Source: Sphingobacterium sp. B16(2022)
GTDB lineage: Bacteria; Bacteroidota; Bacteroidia; Sphingobacteriales; Sphingobacteriaceae
Direction of reading: 5' to 3'
Length of the DNA: 64,000 nt
Assembly (NCBI RefSeq): GCF_012030425.1
Contig: NZ_JAAUVN010000001.1
Span: 806,001 to 870,000, forward strand
This document shows positions 9,112 through 17,861 of this stretch, piece after piece. The notes under the pieces are model-generated. The model made no database searches, was not told the origin of the DNA, and was given only the letters and a program-made list of their open reading frames with translations. Within the stretch, counting starts at the first letter, position 1. The number at the start of each line of letters is the position of its first letter. A program made the translations under genes and the position numbers.

Positions 9112-10623
9112 ATGCTTGAAATAATTAATCCTAAACCTTATAGTACTACTAAAAATAAAGACTATGATGAACTAAAAATCATACTCCGTAATAAAGATTT
9201 TATAGGTAGTACATTTACTCCGGGAAAAATGGTAGTCTATTTTGACTTTTGTTTCATACATAGTCTGATTATTGAAAACGATGAGGATATAGAGTTTGAG
9301 GAAATTTCTATCATGTTTAACAATTGCTTTATTGGCGATTTTCAATTTGGTAAAATTATTACACAAAATATTTCTATATCAATCCATTCCTCATTATTTT
9401 CAGGTAGAGTAGAAGCAAGTAACTTAAAATCCTTCTCAATTAGCAATTGCCTATTAGATTCTAGTATATTTTTAATTGGAATACCTAGGGTAGATATTAC
9501 TTATACTACGGAGAATATATTTCCATATTTATGGAAACGTTTTTTTAAGAAAATGCATGAAGTGGATTACAAACTAATACTCGCAAAAAAACAAAGATAT
9601 CATATTGACAATCCAATAAATCTCAGAATTACCAGTAGTAGAAAAGCGGAAGATAAAACTGGTATTTATCGTCTGAGATATAATCAAGCAAAAGATTTTA
9701 AAATAGGATATAAGCTTTCTCGAGATGAGGAGGATTTATTTAAAACTCAAATAAATGTATCATATAATAGTGAAAGTGCTGGAGCACAAACATCTATTGA
9801 TAACGTTTCTTTATATTCTTTGTCTTTAAGTGGACACCCTATTGGAAAAGTATCAGTTGAAAATACCACTATAGGTAATTTGTACCTTTCAGAATTTTCA
9901 CCTAAAGGTGAAGTTGGTTTTTATAATATCAATCCCAGAAAGGAAAATCAAGAAGAGACCAAGATTAGTATACATAAAAGTAACTTAGATAAAGTATGGT
10001 TTGATAATGTCTATTTTGGTGATTTTGACAGGTTATCATTCTATAGGTCAAAGTTTTCTAGTGCTTCTTTTACATCATGCAGTTTTCCTGAAGAATATAA
10101 AACATATGAAAAGTTTTCACCTGTTGAAAATATACATTATCCTGAAAACAGAACCATAAATCATCATAAAGATCAGTATGAGATATTTCTACAGTTGAAA
10201 AAAGCCCTCGAAAGTACTGGAAATTCTTATGAGGCTCAGAAGTTACAAGCAATATCTCATACCGCTCTTAATAAAGTTCCAACCATTACCCCTGCAGATA
10301 AAGTTATACTTTTCCTAAATCGTATATCAAATAATCACGGTCTTTCAATTGAAGAACCATTTTATTGGTTTCTTGGCATAAGTATTTCTTTTTATTTGCT
10401 GTATTTATGGAGCCTCGGACTTGCATTTCAGTTTACAAAATTTGATCCTAATCTGATTGGTTATTATTTTTCATTTATAGATATAACTCACAGAAGCGAT
10501 TTTTTGGTAAATAAGGATAAGTTAAGCGGATGGTCACTTACTATTGATTCAATTCATAAATTCCTAATTGGTTATTTAATATATCAGTTTGTAGCAGCGT
10601 TTAGAAAATATGGGAAAAAATAA
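9112..10623 (+). CDS. Membrane protein with pentapeptide-like repeat region, unknown function
   Basis: Protein of 503 residues. Much of residues 20-345 has the short-period pattern of pentapeptide-repeat or right-handed beta-helix proteins, for example SISNCLLDSSIF, NVSLYSLSLSG, KVWFDNVYFGDFDRL and KFSSASFTSCSF. The C-terminus has a hydrophobic segment near 418-440 (WFLGISISFYLLYLWSLG) and a second at about 484-497 (FLIGYLIYQFVAAF), so the repeat domain is membrane-tethered. It starts 203 bp after the AlkB gene and a stop lies in frame 19 bp upstream, so this ATG is the first usable one. Similar proteins occur beside defence genes, but I cannot name a function. It could be an accessory membrane effector of the upstream operon or an independent gene. 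Confidence 0.65.
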   Translation: MLEIINPKPYSTTKNKDYDELKIILRNKDFIGSTFTPGKMVVYFDFCFIHSLIIENDEDIEFEEISIMFNNCFIGDFQFGKIITQNISISIHSSLFSGRVEASNLKSFSISNCLLDSSIFLIGIPRVDITYTTENIFPYLWKRFFKKMHEVDYKLILAKKQRYHIDNPINLRITSSRKAEDKTGIYRLRYNQAKDFKIGYKLSRDEEDLFKTQINVSYNSESAGAQTSIDNVSLYSLSLSGHPIGKVSVENTTIGNLYLSEFSPKGEVGFYNINPRKENQEETKISIHKSNLDKVWFDNVYFGDFDRLSFYRSKFSSASFTSCSFPEEYKTYEKFSPVENIHYPENRTINHHKDQYEIFLQLKKALESTGNSYEAQKLQAISHTALNKVPTITPADKVILFLNRISNNHGLSIEEPFYWFLGISISFYLLYLWSLGLAFQFTKFDPNLIGYYFSFIDITHRSDFLVNKDKLSGWSLTIDSIHKFLIGYLIYQFVAAFRKYGKK

Positions 10624-10859
10624 CAATGGTAAATAGCAAATTTACTTTCATCAATTTTTAGCAAAAGTACTTCACCATTTTTACAAAAAAACACAAGTAC
10701 TTTTCTGGTTGCTTTAATATCTGGTTTTTTACGTATCCAGTCGACTTTTTAATATTCCACAAGACGTATGCATTTGATTTATTTTTTTGTTGAGATCGTC
10801 TATTTATAATTCAGTAATCAATAAAGCTCCCAATTATGTTATAAATTTACTTTTTCATT
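10624..10859. other. Convergent intergenic spacer
   Basis: AT-rich spacer between convergent genes. AAGTACTT words at 10666-10673 and 10693-10700 can pair, but no clean terminator is visible. Confidence 0.4.
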
Positions 10860-12893
10860 TTAAATAGCAACACGCTTCAAAGAAGAACTTACTTTATTAA
10901 ATTCTATATCTGCGAAATCTCTCTGTACTTTTTCTTGCACATCAACATCTTTAGTCTCTAATAAATTTGCCATATACTGTAATTTGCGCTTTACATTTTC
11001 AATAAGGTCAGACCATTTCATTATCCAGATCTCTATATTCTTATTTTCATTTCTAAAATAGAAATACGGATTATCTTCTCCTTTTTGTCTTCCTTCAATA
11101 TCAAATTTAGCATCAGCATTAATTTCGGAACTGATTAGTAGAATTTTGAATGATATGTCGCGGCTTATGGAACTCATTTTCTCTATCTCTCTGGCATATT
11201 TCATAACCTGAGCGATCTCCTTTGGACTTATCTTAACTTTAGGAGCTTTTAACTCTACAACCAAAACTTCGCGTTTTTTATGATCTAAGATCCGTTGATT
11301 ATACATAAACAGATCAGTTATCGACTTGATAGATCTTTCTGGAATATCGTTAATATTATCGTCTTTCTTTGAAGCTTTATAGGTTAAACAATCATCTCTT
11401 AATTGAATCAGATTTTTTTCAAGATTTTTATCGGATAACAATTTGGTAGTGTCGTTGTATTCTTCTCCAAAAATCCATAACATTCGTTCAAGAAATTTAT
11501 GTAGCTCTTTTCTTTCCTTAACATTTTTAGCAATATCACTGTACACCAGTTTTTCTAAGAACTCTACATCTTCAATTTTATTTGCCACCCTATCGGAGAA
11601 CTCAATAATATTTTCCAAATCAGTTTTCTCCAATAAGTCTGAAAACTTAGTAATAAGCTTACTATTAAGTTTTAATATGCTATAGAGAATTTTATGAAGT
11701 TCCCCGTTCGAAATGGTTCTATCTATTAACGGATAAATTATTTCTCTGAGCTGATTATCTTCTTTTAATAAGTGATACTTATCTTCAACTAAATAGGCTA
11801 ATTTATCGAATAAAATGACCTTAGATTGAGAACTTGATTTTTCTTTATAGGGGTAATAAGTATCTTGTTTTAGGTTATCGGAAAAACTGTCAAACTCCAG
11901 ATTTCTTTCTTTAAAAAAAATGTTTAGTTGGTCTTTAATAAAGTCTCTAACCCTCCTCCAATCAGGATCAAGATCATCAAGGTCGATATTACGGTAAATA
12001 TCTGATGACAGTGTTGGTGAATAAACGTATATAAACCAACCACCAATTTTAGGACTTAACCACGTAGCATCATACTCTAAACTCCCTGCAATCGTACTTA
12101 AACCTGCATTCTGGACAGTTAAAAAGACTTTGATTTTCTCCATCTTTTTTATTGGCATAAAATCAAACAATACTTTGTGTTCTTTTCCTTTGATATCTGT
12201 AAAAGTTGAAGCAATTTTAATAGGCTCGCTAATTACAAAGTCATTCGGATTTATCGTGTGACCATTGATATGAAATACAATCTCTTTATTAAATATTTTC
12301 AAAGGATATCTTTCAAAAATAGCATCAGCTATGTTCTCACGCAGAAACTTATCGATTATTTTTTTCTTAGGTTCTTTCTCAGTAACATAAGATGGGTATA
12401 GATTTGTAATAGTTACTTTATAATAAGTATTGTGATTTTTTCCTTTTAAAATAGATTCTTGGGTCGAAATATTAATTTCTGAAACATTTATATTATTCCC
12501 AAAACTGTCGAAGGATAGTGGTATAACTGTTTTTGAGAAAGTTTTGTTATCATTACAATAGCCAATAGTCTCAATTTCTACTTCTTTTCCAATTTGAAAG
12601 CTTGCAAAGCGTCCGATGCCTTTTCCACCATCCTTATTGGTAGTGCCTATATCTAAAAGCTTATAATCAAGTTCATTGATGTGAACTCCCTTGCCATCGT
12701 CTTTTATTGATATCTTCTTGACATATGTCGGACAGAGTTCATCATCAGATGCATAATCTATTTCAATCCAGATGTTCTTACTTTTTGCCTGAATAGCATT
12801 GTTCATTAATTCACTAAAAGCCGTAAACGTACTAATATAGTTTGCAAACAACTCGTTTACAAGTCTCGAATTCGTGGTTAATTTTCTTGCCAT
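10860..12893 (-). CDS. GHKL/Hsp90-like ATPase with C-terminal PD-(D/E)XK-like motif
   Basis: Protein of 677 residues. The N-terminus is a Bergerat-fold ATPase: N-box ELMNNAIQA at 28-36, DDGKGV at 65-70 (G1) and GGKGIGRFASF at 89-99 (G2), as in MutL, MORC and Hsp90. Near the C-terminus D527 in SITDLF, then VVELKAP at 545-551, followed by a helix (KEIAQVMKYA), matches a PD-(D/E)XK nuclease core of the D-(17-20)-ExK type, similar to Shedu/DUF4263 proteins. An ATP-gated clamp fused to a nuclease fits a single-gene defence effector. The gene stands alone, convergent with the membrane-protein gene and 238 bp from the next leftward gene. ATPase assignment is strong; the nuclease is inferred from one motif. 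Confidence 0.78.
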   Translation of the reverse strand: MARKLTTNSRLVNELFANYISTFTAFSELMNNAIQAKSKNIWIEIDYASDDELCPTYVKKISIKDDGKGVHINELDYKLLDIGTTNKDGGKGIGRFASFQIGKEVEIETIGYCNDNKTFSKTVIPLSFDSFGNNINVSEINISTQESILKGKNHNTYYKVTITNLYPSYVTEKEPKKKIIDKFLRENIADAIFERYPLKIFNKEIVFHINGHTINPNDFVISEPIKIASTFTDIKGKEHKVLFDFMPIKKMEKIKVFLTVQNAGLSTIAGSLEYDATWLSPKIGGWFIYVYSPTLSSDIYRNIDLDDLDPDWRRVRDFIKDQLNIFFKERNLEFDSFSDNLKQDTYYPYKEKSSSQSKVILFDKLAYLVEDKYHLLKEDNQLREIIYPLIDRTISNGELHKILYSILKLNSKLITKFSDLLEKTDLENIIEFSDRVANKIEDVEFLEKLVYSDIAKNVKERKELHKFLERMLWIFGEEYNDTTKLLSDKNLEKNLIQLRDDCLTYKASKKDDNINDIPERSIKSITDLFMYNQRILDHKKREVLVVELKAPKVKISPKEIAQVMKYAREIEKMSSISRDISFKILLISSEINADAKFDIEGRQKGEDNPYFYFRNENKNIEIWIMKWSDLIENVKRKLQYMANLLETKDVDVQEKVQRDFADIEFNKVSSSLKRVAI

Positions 12894-13131
12894 ATTACTA
12901 TATACAAATTTATACTATATATTTAGGTCACCGATTTAGCTAATTTAATTAAAATAGAGTTTAGAATTGCATATATTTAGAAATGAAAAATATATAGTCA
13001 AACTTTTCTCTTGATTCAATGAATACCTTCTGCAATCCTCAATAACTGTTTCTCTATTTCGGGAATTTAACGAGACTAACTCTGATTAGTGATTATATTG
13101 AATTGCTTACACATAACAAATACATTTTTCT

Positions 13132-13599
13132 CTACTTCCAATCTGTCAAATGCCACTTTGCCAATTCCCAATTATTGTCCGGATCGATTCGATAGTCAAA
13201 CTGTCTAGGGGAGGAGTTGGCTGTAATAATTTCTTGGAGAAAGCTATTTGAGATTTCAGGATCGTATACTCGCCAAATTAATTCTCGCGTTTTATTCCAG
13301 GTTATTCTTGCAAGAAATAAGGCATTAGGTTTTTCCTTATCCGGGCCTTTTATTTCATTATCCAAATAATCGCCATAGTTGTCAATTACTTCAACTTCAC
13401 TTTTTGAAGGCATTCCATTGTCGATTAAATATTCTAGATCTATCATAATTGATAAATGACATGCGAAAACTATTTTTGGTTCAAATTCCCTTAAAGCAGT
13501 ATTGACCACTGCCACACCTGGTAAATCCTCTTGTTCGAAATTAAGCAATGAATAGAATTCATCGGGTATCAATACTTTATAATCTGTCATATATTTCAC
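13132..13599 (-). CDS. DUF695-like protein
   Basis: Protein of 155 residues with no signal peptide or membrane segment. The central stretch, VAVVNTALREFEP, HLSIMIDLEYLIDNGMPS and LFLARITWNKTRELIWRVYD, has the layout of DUF695 proteins, a small alpha/beta family of unknown role common in Bacteroidota. It is separated from its upstream leftward neighbour by a hairpin terminator, so it is probably a single-gene unit. DUF695-like proteins are sometimes linked to immunity or stress loci, but nothing here shows an activity. Confidence 0.65.
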   Translation of the reverse strand: MKYMTDYKVLIPDEFYSLLNFEQEDLPGVAVVNTALREFEPKIVFACHLSIMIDLEYLIDNGMPSKSEVEVIDNYGDYLDNEIKGPDKEKPNALFLARITWNKTRELIWRVYDPEISNSFLQEIITANSSPRQFDYRIDPDNNWELAKWHLTDWK

Positions 13600-13716
13600 A
13601 ATCTTAACATTCTCTCAATGCTCATTACCCTTATAAATCCACATTAGATCGTTACTGGCGCTGCTGTCAGAATCTACAATGAAAGGGCGAGAAGCTTAGC
13701 TAGATCAAATGAGGTG

Positions 13717-13750
13717 TTTCAGCTCTTTCAAAGATCCAAAAGAGCTGAAA
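13717..13750 (-). terminator. 12-bp hairpin after the HTH operon
   Basis: Perfect 12-bp arms 13717-13728 and 13739-13750 with a 10-base loop. It lies 30 bp beyond the stop of the 13780-14103 gene on the minus strand and separates this operon from the DUF695-like gene. No long T-run follows. Confidence 0.65.
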
Positions 13751-13779
13751 TACCGTTAAACTTTTGTTATGGACAAATT

Positions 13780-14103
13780 TTAGTAGAGTTCAACTTCCCA
13801 ATTTTCAAATTCCGGTTCAACTTGATAAGTATCGTCCTTTTCTCTACAGACAAACCTTATCCATTGAGCAGCTCTTTTCATTGCATGATTAAAATTTAAC
13901 ACTTTTCCAGATTCGTCCATTTTTATATTATTTGCAAAAATGGCAAAAGCCTGCTCAACCAAACTTGCTTCATCTTTTAAATCTTCTCTGTAATTAATGT
14001 TTTTGAGCAATTCATTATCATCTATAACATATTGCAGAGTTCCATTTGTGTAATAATAAACAAAGTGTCTTAATGCACTTTTAAAATCGTTGGATAATTC
14101 CAT
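13780..14103 (-). CDS. Small acidic hypothetical protein
   Basis: Protein of 107 residues, acidic, helical in the middle (ASLVEQAFAIFANNI) and ending FENWEVELY. It resembles small immunity-protein-like families common in Bacteroidota, but I cannot name the family with confidence. It begins 13 bp after the stop of the 405-residue HTH-type protein and is probably co-transcribed with it. No catalytic motif is visible. Confidence 0.55.
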   Translation of the reverse strand: MELSNDFKSALRHFVYYYTNGTLQYVIDDNELLKNINYREDLKDEASLVEQAFAIFANNIKMDESGKVLNFNHAMKRAAQWIRFVCREKDDTYQVEPEFENWEVELY

Positions 14104-14116
14104 AAAAACTTAATTA

Positions 14117-15334
14117 TTATTGTGAATTTAACGCTATGAGTCTCATGCATTCCTCCCGGATAGCCCATAGTTCGTCAAGAGAGTAGGGGACTTTATTATC
14201 TTCAATCCATTGAGCAAGGTATTCTCGATGAAACTGTACTTTGAAATCGGTTATTTGCTCTGCTTGTATTTCGATTTCTTTTAGTAGATCCAGCTCAAAT
14301 TTAGTTTCGTTTATCCCGATTCCTGTAAAATCCATAATGTAGTTAGATACACGTAAATAGTTATGAGCTTCCGGAATGTAAGGTAAATCGTGCTCCTTCA
14401 GTAAGTCTTTAATAGCAGGTGTGTTATTACCATCCATTTTGAATAATCCTAGCATCAGTTTCAGCTCATGATTTCCATTTTCATCAGCCAATCTCTTCAA
14501 TAGCGCGTGCTTCGTACTGCAAGTGCCACAGAGTTCTTCAAATAGCGCAAATTCATTTTTCTTGTCTTGATTCCGACGATATGTAAGACTGCTTACCCAG
14601 CTTCCTGCTTTTTGAAAAGTATTGATACCTTGGTTTATGAATGCTTTGGAAATCAATTCATTTGACGAAGAAATTTCGAAATCAAAAGGCTTAAAATATA
14701 AACGTCTTGAGAATTGATTCGTTCTACTATCGTTTAAAATAGGTTCACCAGATTTTTTATTAAGATAGTAACGGATATTTTGGATAAGATAACGTGGATG
14801 AAAATCGGGGCCAAATTCATCAGACTCTCTATACTTATTTAATATTTCTAACGCAGTTCTTGCTGAATTGAAATATCCTTCGGCTATTAATTTTTTGAAA
14901 TGCTCCTGAACATCATCATATGTGCTGAGGAACGATGTGGTTGGTAATTCAATTTCTTTATCTTCTTCAATAATTGTCAGCCTTCTAATTGGTTTAATTT
15001 CATCATTCGCAATTACAATTTCCCACTGCATTTTCTTCCGGGCAACTATACTGAAGGTGACATCTAGCTTGTAATAATCTATTGGATTGCAAGGAGGATT
15101 GTATAATTCTAGTCCAAATACTTTTGCCAGAACTAGACTATCTTCTGGATCTATTAAAGTCTTTTTTAACGGATTTTCAGCATCACGTATTAAGAAATTA
15201 TGCTTACCAATCATAAATGAACATTCAAATGCAGAATATCCTTTCTCAATTCTGATTTTATGAAAGAACATTACCTTATCAAATGAAATTGCAGGAAAGG
15301 TAGTGTGAACAGTTTTTTTTCTCTTTGCGGCCAT
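14117..15334 (-). CDS. Cryptic Xre-type HTH protein, 405 residues
   Basis: Residues about 24-75 have the helix pattern of a divergent Xre DNA-binding domain (FFHKIRIEKGYSAFECSFMIG, then a final helix around SLVLAKVFGL). The rest is alpha-helical and unrecognised, with repeated-helix character between 145 and 390 that could be a ligand or partner-binding array. A cysteine pair CGTC lies near residue 275. It is flanked by a second Xre-like gene 30 bp upstream and a small acidic protein 13 bp downstream, making a three-gene leftward unit. A regulatory role is likely for the N-terminus; the long C-terminus suggests a sensor or effector function. Confidence 0.55.
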   Translation of the reverse strand: MAAKRKKTVHTTFPAISFDKVMFFHKIRIEKGYSAFECSFMIGKHNFLIRDAENPLKKTLIDPEDSLVLAKVFGLELYNPPCNPIDYYKLDVTFSIVARKKMQWEIVIANDEIKPIRRLTIIEEDKEIELPTTSFLSTYDDVQEHFKKLIAEGYFNSARTALEILNKYRESDEFGPDFHPRYLIQNIRYYLNKKSGEPILNDSRTNQFSRRLYFKPFDFEISSSNELISKAFINQGINTFQKAGSWVSSLTYRRNQDKKNEFALFEELCGTCSTKHALLKRLADENGNHELKLMLGLFKMDGNNTPAIKDLLKEHDLPYIPEAHNYLRVSNYIMDFTGIGINETKFELDLLKEIEIQAEQITDFKVQFHREYLAQWIEDNKVPYSLDELWAIREECMRLIALNSQ

Positions 15335-15364
15335 AATTAATCGATGAACAAAGATAATAATTTC

Positions 15365-15907
15365 TTATGGCCTTTTGAAAAGAGCTTCGTTGTCACTCTT
15401 CCTTAGTAAAGTTCCTTTTCTTACAGCAAGGTCTATAATTGCTGTAAAATCTTTTGCTTCCCAATTCTTTTCAGCTTTTGATCCACAATGATGAGCAATT
15501 TCTTTCGCAGAATGCCATTCATCAAAAAAGGAGTCTTTGTCCTCAACTAATAATAAGTAGAGAACGCCAGTTTGTTTGAGTTCTGTTGGTTTAATTTTAA
15601 TAACGATTTTCTCGACCATTTTTTCCTCAAAATCAACTGGAGGATAAAAGTCATTAATATCGTAGGAGGTGTCTAAGTTTTTTTCTTTGGACTCAATTGT
15701 AAATGCCTTTGCAAGTTTGTTTAAATGCTCGTCGTGATATTTGGCAGGATTAAAGTTACTTTCTATCGCTCCTAAAATATTTCCATCATCGCTGAGTTCT
15801 AAAATTTTTTGAATATCTCTAGTAGTTAGCTCAAGGGAGATTCTAATTACTTTGATTTTATTAATAATGTAAAGTGCTATTGAGCTAATTAAAACTGGTT
15901 TTTTCAC
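15365..15907 (-). CDS. Xre-family HTH protein, 180 residues
   Basis: The first 75 residues (ALYIINKIKVIRISLELTTR, then a helix ending HLNKLAKAF and FYPP) match the common Bacteroidota Xre-type regulator layout, in which the recognition helix is followed by NxxKYH(D/N)xHLNKLAKAF. The C-terminal 80 residues contain a second possible winged segment (SAKEIAHHCGSKAEKNWE). It is first in the three-gene leftward operon and may repress it. No partner toxin is recognisable. Confidence 0.6.
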   Translation of the reverse strand: MKKPVLISSIALYIINKIKVIRISLELTTRDIQKILELSDDGNILGAIESNFNPAKYHDEHLNKLAKAFTIESKEKNLDTSYDINDFYPPVDFEEKMVEKIVIKIKPTELKQTGVLYLLLVEDKDSFFDEWHSAKEIAHHCGSKAEKNWEAKDFTAIIDLAVRKGTLLRKSDNEALFKRP

Positions 15908-16031
15908 AATAGCAATTTCGGAGATTAATGATTTATAAATTGTATTAGATAAAATTTGGATTGTATTAATAATCTGATTATATTTGAATTATAAATAATT
16001 GTATAATTATTTGTGGCATTGAATTAAAAGA

Positions 16032-16070
16032 GTCTCGACAACAAACTCTGACAATTAATCATGACGAGAC
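16032..16070. repeat. GTCTCG/CGAGAC inverted words
   Basis: GTCTCG at 16032-16037 and CGAGAC at 16065-16070 are inverted, 27 bases apart. The right word extends (as reverse complement) to GTCTCGTCAT, similar to the GTCTCGTCGTATG arm of the hairpin at 2202. Too short to call an element end alone. Confidence 0.3.
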
Positions 16071-16102
16071 GGTAGATTTAATGCCCAAGTAGATATTTTA
16101 TG

Positions 16103-16209
16103 TACCTTTGGTGCATGCTATAGCTCTTGGGCTTCTATCGTGTATCGTTTCGTGAGGGGTCAGAGCCTTGTTGTGCGATGGATAGGGCCCAAAGTTATAG
16201 TTCCTTTTC
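16103..16209 (+). ncRNA. Candidate structured small RNA with its own -7 box
   Basis: TACCTTTG at 16103-16110 is an exact Bacteroidota TAnnTTTG -7 element; no matching -33 box is clear. Eight bases later a long stem begins: CTATAGCTCTTGGGC (16118-16132) pairs with GCCCAAAGTTATAG (16187-16200) with a small internal loop. Inside it CTATC/GATAG (16135-16139 with 16181-16185) and ATCG/CGAT (16144-16147 with 16176-16179) continue the stem up to a 28-base apical loop. The 3' side runs into TTCCTTTTC. No protein is encoded on either strand. The layout suggests a transcript of about 90 nt, or a structured leader for the genes downstream. Confidence 0.5.
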
Positions 16210-16337
16210 ATTTCGCGACTCTCAAATTATAAACTATTAATTTGTGAGTATGTATCAAAAAAAACAAACCACTAAAAACATCATCAAGCCTGCAGATTAG
16301 ATCTGTTGCGCAAAGTCACTATGCTGACTATCCATTC

Positions 16338-16520
16338 AAAATGCAATACTGATTACCACATTATAACCTTTGACGAAGACTATTAATTGCATTTTCCTTA
16401 TTAATTTTTTAAACTAGCTAGCTATAATTGTCTGTATTACCGGTATACAGATGATTTAAAGTTAACCTATTAAATCAATCCAAAAAATGCAGAGAACTTG
16501 CATACATGGAGAAGTATGCA
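16338..16520 (+). repeat. Duplicated leader region, copy A
   Basis: Shares an ordered set of words with 17029-17205: AATGCA, ACCA-ATTATAACC, ACGAAGAC, TGCATTTT, TTAATTTTTTAA, then a short hairpin (CTGTA...TACAG here), then AAAAAATGCAGAGAACTTGCA. Both end in a short frame starting MQ(K/R)TC. Probably a duplicated promoter/leader. Confidence 0.55.
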
Positions 16521-16570
16521 CCATTCGGAAGGACAACATTTACCTAGTAATGCCTTTTGAATTACTTTAA
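16487..16570 (+). CDS. 27-codon frame starting MQRTC, leader peptide or decayed gene start
   Basis: Short frame MQRTC...FELL ending 17 bp before the ATG of the 126-residue protein. Its first five residues match MQKTC, the start of the 226-residue protein at 17181, and the DNA upstream of both is duplicated. It may be a leader peptide, or the residue of a gene whose 3' part was lost. Expression is not shown. Confidence 0.3.
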   Translation: MQRTCIHGEVCTIRKDNIYLVMPFELL

Positions 16571-16587
16571 TTACTCAAAAAAATATT

Positions 16588-16968
16588 ATGACAATGAACG
16601 CAAATTTTTTTAAATTAATTCCATTTGATCAGGTCTTTAATGAGGTCCATGTAAAGGGATATAATCCAATCGTAAATATTGAAAATTTTTGGAAGAAATA
16701 TGATATAAACAGTAGTAGAGATCATATTGTAGCCATGTTTTTGGGGGATGTAGATGATCCCGAAGGTATAATGGAGAAACCAGATAAACGGTATTTAGAA
16801 GCTTATTCGCTAGACTTGTTTAGAGCGTTGGTTGCGTATTATCTAGCACACAAATATAAGATGAGTATGGAGGAGTTGGAAATACCATTGCTGCCGACCA
16901 AAAAGCTAACAGAAGAAGCAGTGAAATTAAGACAATCTAATCACGCACTTTTCGGTAAAAAGGATTGA
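16588..16968 (+). CDS. Hypothetical protein, 126 residues
   Basis: Not recognised. Soluble, mixed charge, with an aromatic N-terminal half (NFFKLIPFDQVFNEVH, ENFWKKYDI) and a helical C-terminal half (LFRALVAYYLAHKYKMSMEELE). No signal peptide, cysteines or catalytic motif. It lies between two copies of the same leader and ahead of the SusC/SusD locus, so it may belong to that locus or be a cargo gene placed between duplicated leaders. Confidence 0.5.
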   Translation: MTMNANFFKLIPFDQVFNEVHVKGYNPIVNIENFWKKYDINSSRDHIVAMFLGDVDDPEGIMEKPDKRYLEAYSLDLFRALVAYYLAHKYKMSMEELEIPLLPTKKLTEEAVKLRQSNHALFGKKD

Positions 16969-17028
16969 CCTTGATGTCGTTTCCATCATAAAAGCGAATA
17001 CTTAGTTTATATGATCGGTATCAATTTA

Positions 17029-17205
17029 GAAATGCATTATTGTAGACCATATTATAACCAATAAACGAAGACGTAAAACTGCATTTTTTCCAATTTATTT
17101 TTTAACTATTGAAAGTTGAACAGGGAGCATATTGCCTAAATTTTAGCTCCTGATTCACTTTCAGTATAAACCTTAAAAAAATGCAAAAAACTTGCAGCAG
17201 GGAGA
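17029..17205 (+). repeat. Duplicated leader region, copy B
   Basis: Second copy of the 16338 leader. It ends at the start of the 226-residue gene and contains a hairpin GGAGC...GCTCC (17120-17146 region) in place of the CTGTA hairpin of copy A, so position and pairing are kept although the sequence differs. Confidence 0.55.
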
Positions 17206-17861
17206 GCTATGCGCTGTCCCCAGGGAAAGAACTGTCTTCGTTTTTGAACGAAAAACGTGTCTCTTTTACTAAAAAACCAATTATGATAACATTTTTACCC
17301 GAATGTTTATTTAAAAAGTTCGATCCAGAATTTAGGCATATAACGACGCTGTCTGCATTGAGATATGTGAATGGTGAGCGGCCATCACAGCGTTATTATT
17401 CGCTGTTGATACACCTTTCAGAGCCTTCGGATTCTTTCAGTCTGGTCGTGCGCAACGAAGCTATCGATGTACTGCGGATCTCGCTGATCAATATGAAGAT
17501 CTATGAGATTTACCTTTTCGCCTTAGCGTTGCCAGCAGACTTTCCGATCAGCCAGATACTGGTGCTAGGAGAGGACCGTGAACGGTTTATTCCCAATGAT
17601 GAAAAGGAAAATATTCCGGGATATTGCTACGAACTGACGGTACCCGCGACGACAGAACGGGAGGAATACCAACAACGGATATTGAACGATCTGAATAGGC
17701 ACTTTAAGCTTGATGTAAGAGTCGAGAAGCTAGCTGTCGTAAAAGACAGCCGAAAGGTCGTGAAGATGACAGGCGAATCTGTTGAACTCATCTGGGCAGA
17801 ACAGCTCACGATGGTCATGAAAGCGCAACGGAAATCCGTAGTTGTACAAACCATGAATTAA
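17181..17861 (+). CDS. Hypothetical protein with DUF3738-like C-terminal segment
   Basis: Protein of 226 residues without a signal peptide. Its C-terminal part (CYEL, then ILNDLNRHFKLDVRVEK and VVKDSRKVV) parallels the C-terminal part of the TlpA-like protein at 22781-24025 (CYERRDFN, ILHDLHSFFGLKTYYSTK), a pattern typical of DUF3738-like modules. This suggests a stand-alone relative of that module. It precedes the SusC gene by 144 bp and probably belongs to the same uptake locus. The N-terminal 35 residues (MQKTC...) come from the duplicated leader; an internal ATG near 17283 (MITFLPE) could be the real start. Family call is tentative. Confidence 0.45.
   Translation: MQKTCSRESYALSPGKELSSFLNEKRVSFTKKPIMITFLPECLFKKFDPEFRHITTLSALRYVNGERPSQRYYSLLIHLSEPSDSFSLVVRNEAIDVLRISLINMKIYEIYLFALALPADFPISQILVLGEDRERFIPNDEKENIPGYCYELTVPATTEREEYQQRILNDLNRHFKLDVRVEKLAVVKDSRKVVKMTGESVELIWAEQLTMVMKAQRKSVVVQTMN

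Noticed and set aside
14117..15907. Type II toxin-antitoxin pair in the HTH operon
   Set aside because: Two HTH-like proteins and a small acidic protein are present but no toxin motif is readable, so not called.
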